From positions 4,861,782 to 4,925,781 of the forward strand of contig NZ_AP018227.1 in NCBI RefSeq assembly GCF_002368095.1: a stretch of DNA of 64,000 nt, written 5' to 3'. Source of the stretch: Calothrix parasitica NIES-267 (lineage in GTDB: Bacteria > Cyanobacteriota > Cyanobacteriia > Cyanobacteriales > Nostocaceae). This document shows, piece by piece, positions 63,029 to 64,000 of the stretch; within the stretch, counting starts at the first letter, position 1; every line of letters begins with the position of its first letter. The notes beneath the pieces were generated by a model, which made no database searches, was not told where the DNA came from, and worked only from the letters and a program-made list of their open reading frames with translations. Both the position numbers and the translations under genes were made by a program.

Positions 63029-64000
63029 GACTTCTTCTCCAAGCTATTTATAATTTTATCTAGCTGGTCGGCTTGCCTTCCAAACTGTTCAACTAACACG
63101 TCATGTCCGGCCGAAGCGGCCCTCGATTCTTTATCCCTTAATTCCGCACGTATTTTTAAGTATTGAGATAACTTCTCTGTTTGGGCAACAAAACAAGAGC
63201 AGGTATAACAAGCACGAAACTTATCGCAACGCTCATCCAGCGGCAGTCCGCAAAATCCATAGATAGGAGTATTAATGTGGTCGCCTGAAAGCTCTATTTG
63301 GTGAGCAGATGGATTCTCCCAAAACGAGGAAGGCATTGATTCATAATGCAGAGGTTTTCCATTTATATTTAATAAAGCTTTCTGAATATGTCCTACTTCT
63401 TTCTCAATCAATTCACAACTCACTTTTGTATAGTGAAGACTAGTTGTTCCTAATTCTTTGTGTCCTGCCCAAGAACTAACAATAGCAAGGTCATGTCCTT
63501 GTTCAAAGAGTTGAGTTAATCTTGTAGATCTTATTAAGGAGGAGGTAAATCTTCCTAAAAATCCATTTTCATCTCTAATATTTTCAGCCTTGATAAGACA
63601 ACGAATACATTTATAAAGTGGAGGACGATTGTTAGAAATTACCTTTTTAACTGGTTTGATTTTAGGTTGACTTGGGTAAATTGTAGATATATCTTGGTAA
63701 TGGCAGAATAAATAATTCCAATCCGAACCCCATAAATTGTTAATGTATTCCTGTTGTTCCTGTACAACTTTAGCAATCACTCTTGTGACTGGAACTTCGT
63801 GTAGGTCTTTTGTTTTTTTGCGCTTCCAAACAACCTTCCAATTAGCTCCTTCTTGTATCAAACAATCTTTTTTTAATAATGCTAATTCTGACGGACGCAT
63901 TGCTGTAAAAAATGAAATAATCCACATTCTGGCAATAAAGTCAGGTAATTTATGTAAATTCTTCTCAATTTGTTCGCGTACTACATCAGATATTGGGTCG
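63025..64000 (-). CDS. Tn554-type tyrosine recombinase (TnpA/TnpB-like), N-terminus beyond window
   Basis: The frame is open to the end of the window (DPISDVVREQIEKNLHKLPD precedes the first ATG at 63927), so the start lies beyond 64000. The catalytic core has Arg in AMRPSELALLKK, Arg in SSLIRSTRLTQLFEQG, the WAGHKELGTTSLHYTKV segment with His and the nucleophile Tyr, as in phage-integrase-type recombinases. The HxxR His seems replaced by SSLIR. A Cys-rich region follows (RCDKFRACYTCSCF), seen in Tn554 TnpB-type recombinases. It would catalyse transposon excision and integration with its partner recombinase. Confidence 0.8.
   Translation of the reverse strand, partial: DPISDVVREQIEKNLHKLPDFIARMWIISFFTAMRPSELALLKKDCLIQEGANWKVVWKRKKTKDLHEVPVTRVIAKVVQEQQEYINNLWGSDWNYLFCHYQDISTIYPSQPKIKPVKKVISNNRPPLYKCIRCLIKAENIRDENGFLGRFTSSLIRSTRLTQLFEQGHDLAIVSSWAGHKELGTTSLHYTKVSCELIEKEVGHIQKALLNINGKPLHYESMPSSFWENPSAHQIELSGDHINTPIYGFCGLPLDERCDKFRACYTCSCFVAQTEKLSQYLKIRAELRDKESRAASAGHDVLVEQFGRQADQLDKIINSLEKKS

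Larger units (their letters stand above)
62032..64000 (-). mobile_element. Tn554-like transposon, 3' part (continues past window end)
   Basis: Two minus-strand genes, a tyrosine recombinase and a DUF6262/TnpC-like protein, overlap by four bases as in Tn554-type elements. The left boundary is placed where iscB homology ends. A direct repeat GCACCTT occurs at 62024-62030 and 62033-62039. The remaining genes (another recombinase) would lie beyond 64000. Confidence 0.65.

Overview
The window is AT-rich cyanobacterial DNA. The palindrome GCGATCGC (HIP1) occurs at about 862, 5065, 9307, 25701, 47339, 48400, 49322, 52165, 57736 and 58776. Heptamer tandem repeats, miniature inverted-repeat elements, and many cyanobacteria-rich families (haemagglutination-activity/TPS exoproteins, CHAT-TPR proteins, DUF928, CHASE2 kinases, Uma2, CcbP-like) point the same way. 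A filamentous, probably heterocyst-forming lineage (Calothrix/Rivularia-like) fits best, but this is inference. No rRNA, tRNA or CRISPR array was seen.

Layout. 1-10851: the 3' part of a gene for a giant Ca-binding surface protein (LamG, Calx-beta, FG-GAP-like, DUF4114). 11415-17309: a TPS-type exoprotein followed by a secreted CHAT-TPR protease-like protein. 17310-19516: repeat-rich DNA holding a two-gene HicA-like/HTH module flanked by ~105-bp direct repeats, plus a small minus-strand gene. 19517-24069: a repetitive beta-rich/helical-repeat protein broken by a one-base frameshift. 24386-32655: a second TPS exoprotein and second CHAT-TPR gene, separated by three plasmid-like genes (27539-29854). 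33117-35143: a methyltransferase and a DUF928 protein. 35438-38673: a third TPS exoprotein, split and deleted around an IS630 remnant. 39154-44853: a minus-strand fusion of a nucleoside-hydrolase domain, Calx-beta repeats and RTX repeats. 45544-50794: a fourth TPS exoprotein cut by an IS5-type element, whose other end lies in a fifth, oppositely oriented TPS gene; beyond it come an isolated TPS C-terminal domain and a second DUF928 gene. 51076-53732: a response regulator and CHASE2 histidine kinase, apparently one operon. 53993-60677: decayed HicAB, a CDP-alcohol phosphatidyltransferase, a NACHT/WD40 STAND gene with an in-frame stop, a zinc-ribbon-like small protein, Uma2 and CcbP-like genes. 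60807-64000: nested mobile DNA, in which an IscB element with its omega-RNA region interrupts a gene and is itself cut by a Tn554-like transposon.

How it may work together. The first 53 kb looks like a cell-surface locus. It carries several TPS exoproteins, exported CHAT proteins, DUF928 partners, Ca-binding giant proteins and a CHASE2 two-component pair that could sense the envelope. No TpsB transporter is present, so the exoproteins would depend on one encoded elsewhere. Many of the genes are damaged by insertion elements, frameshifts or recombination. The last 10 kb is a defence and mobile-element region.
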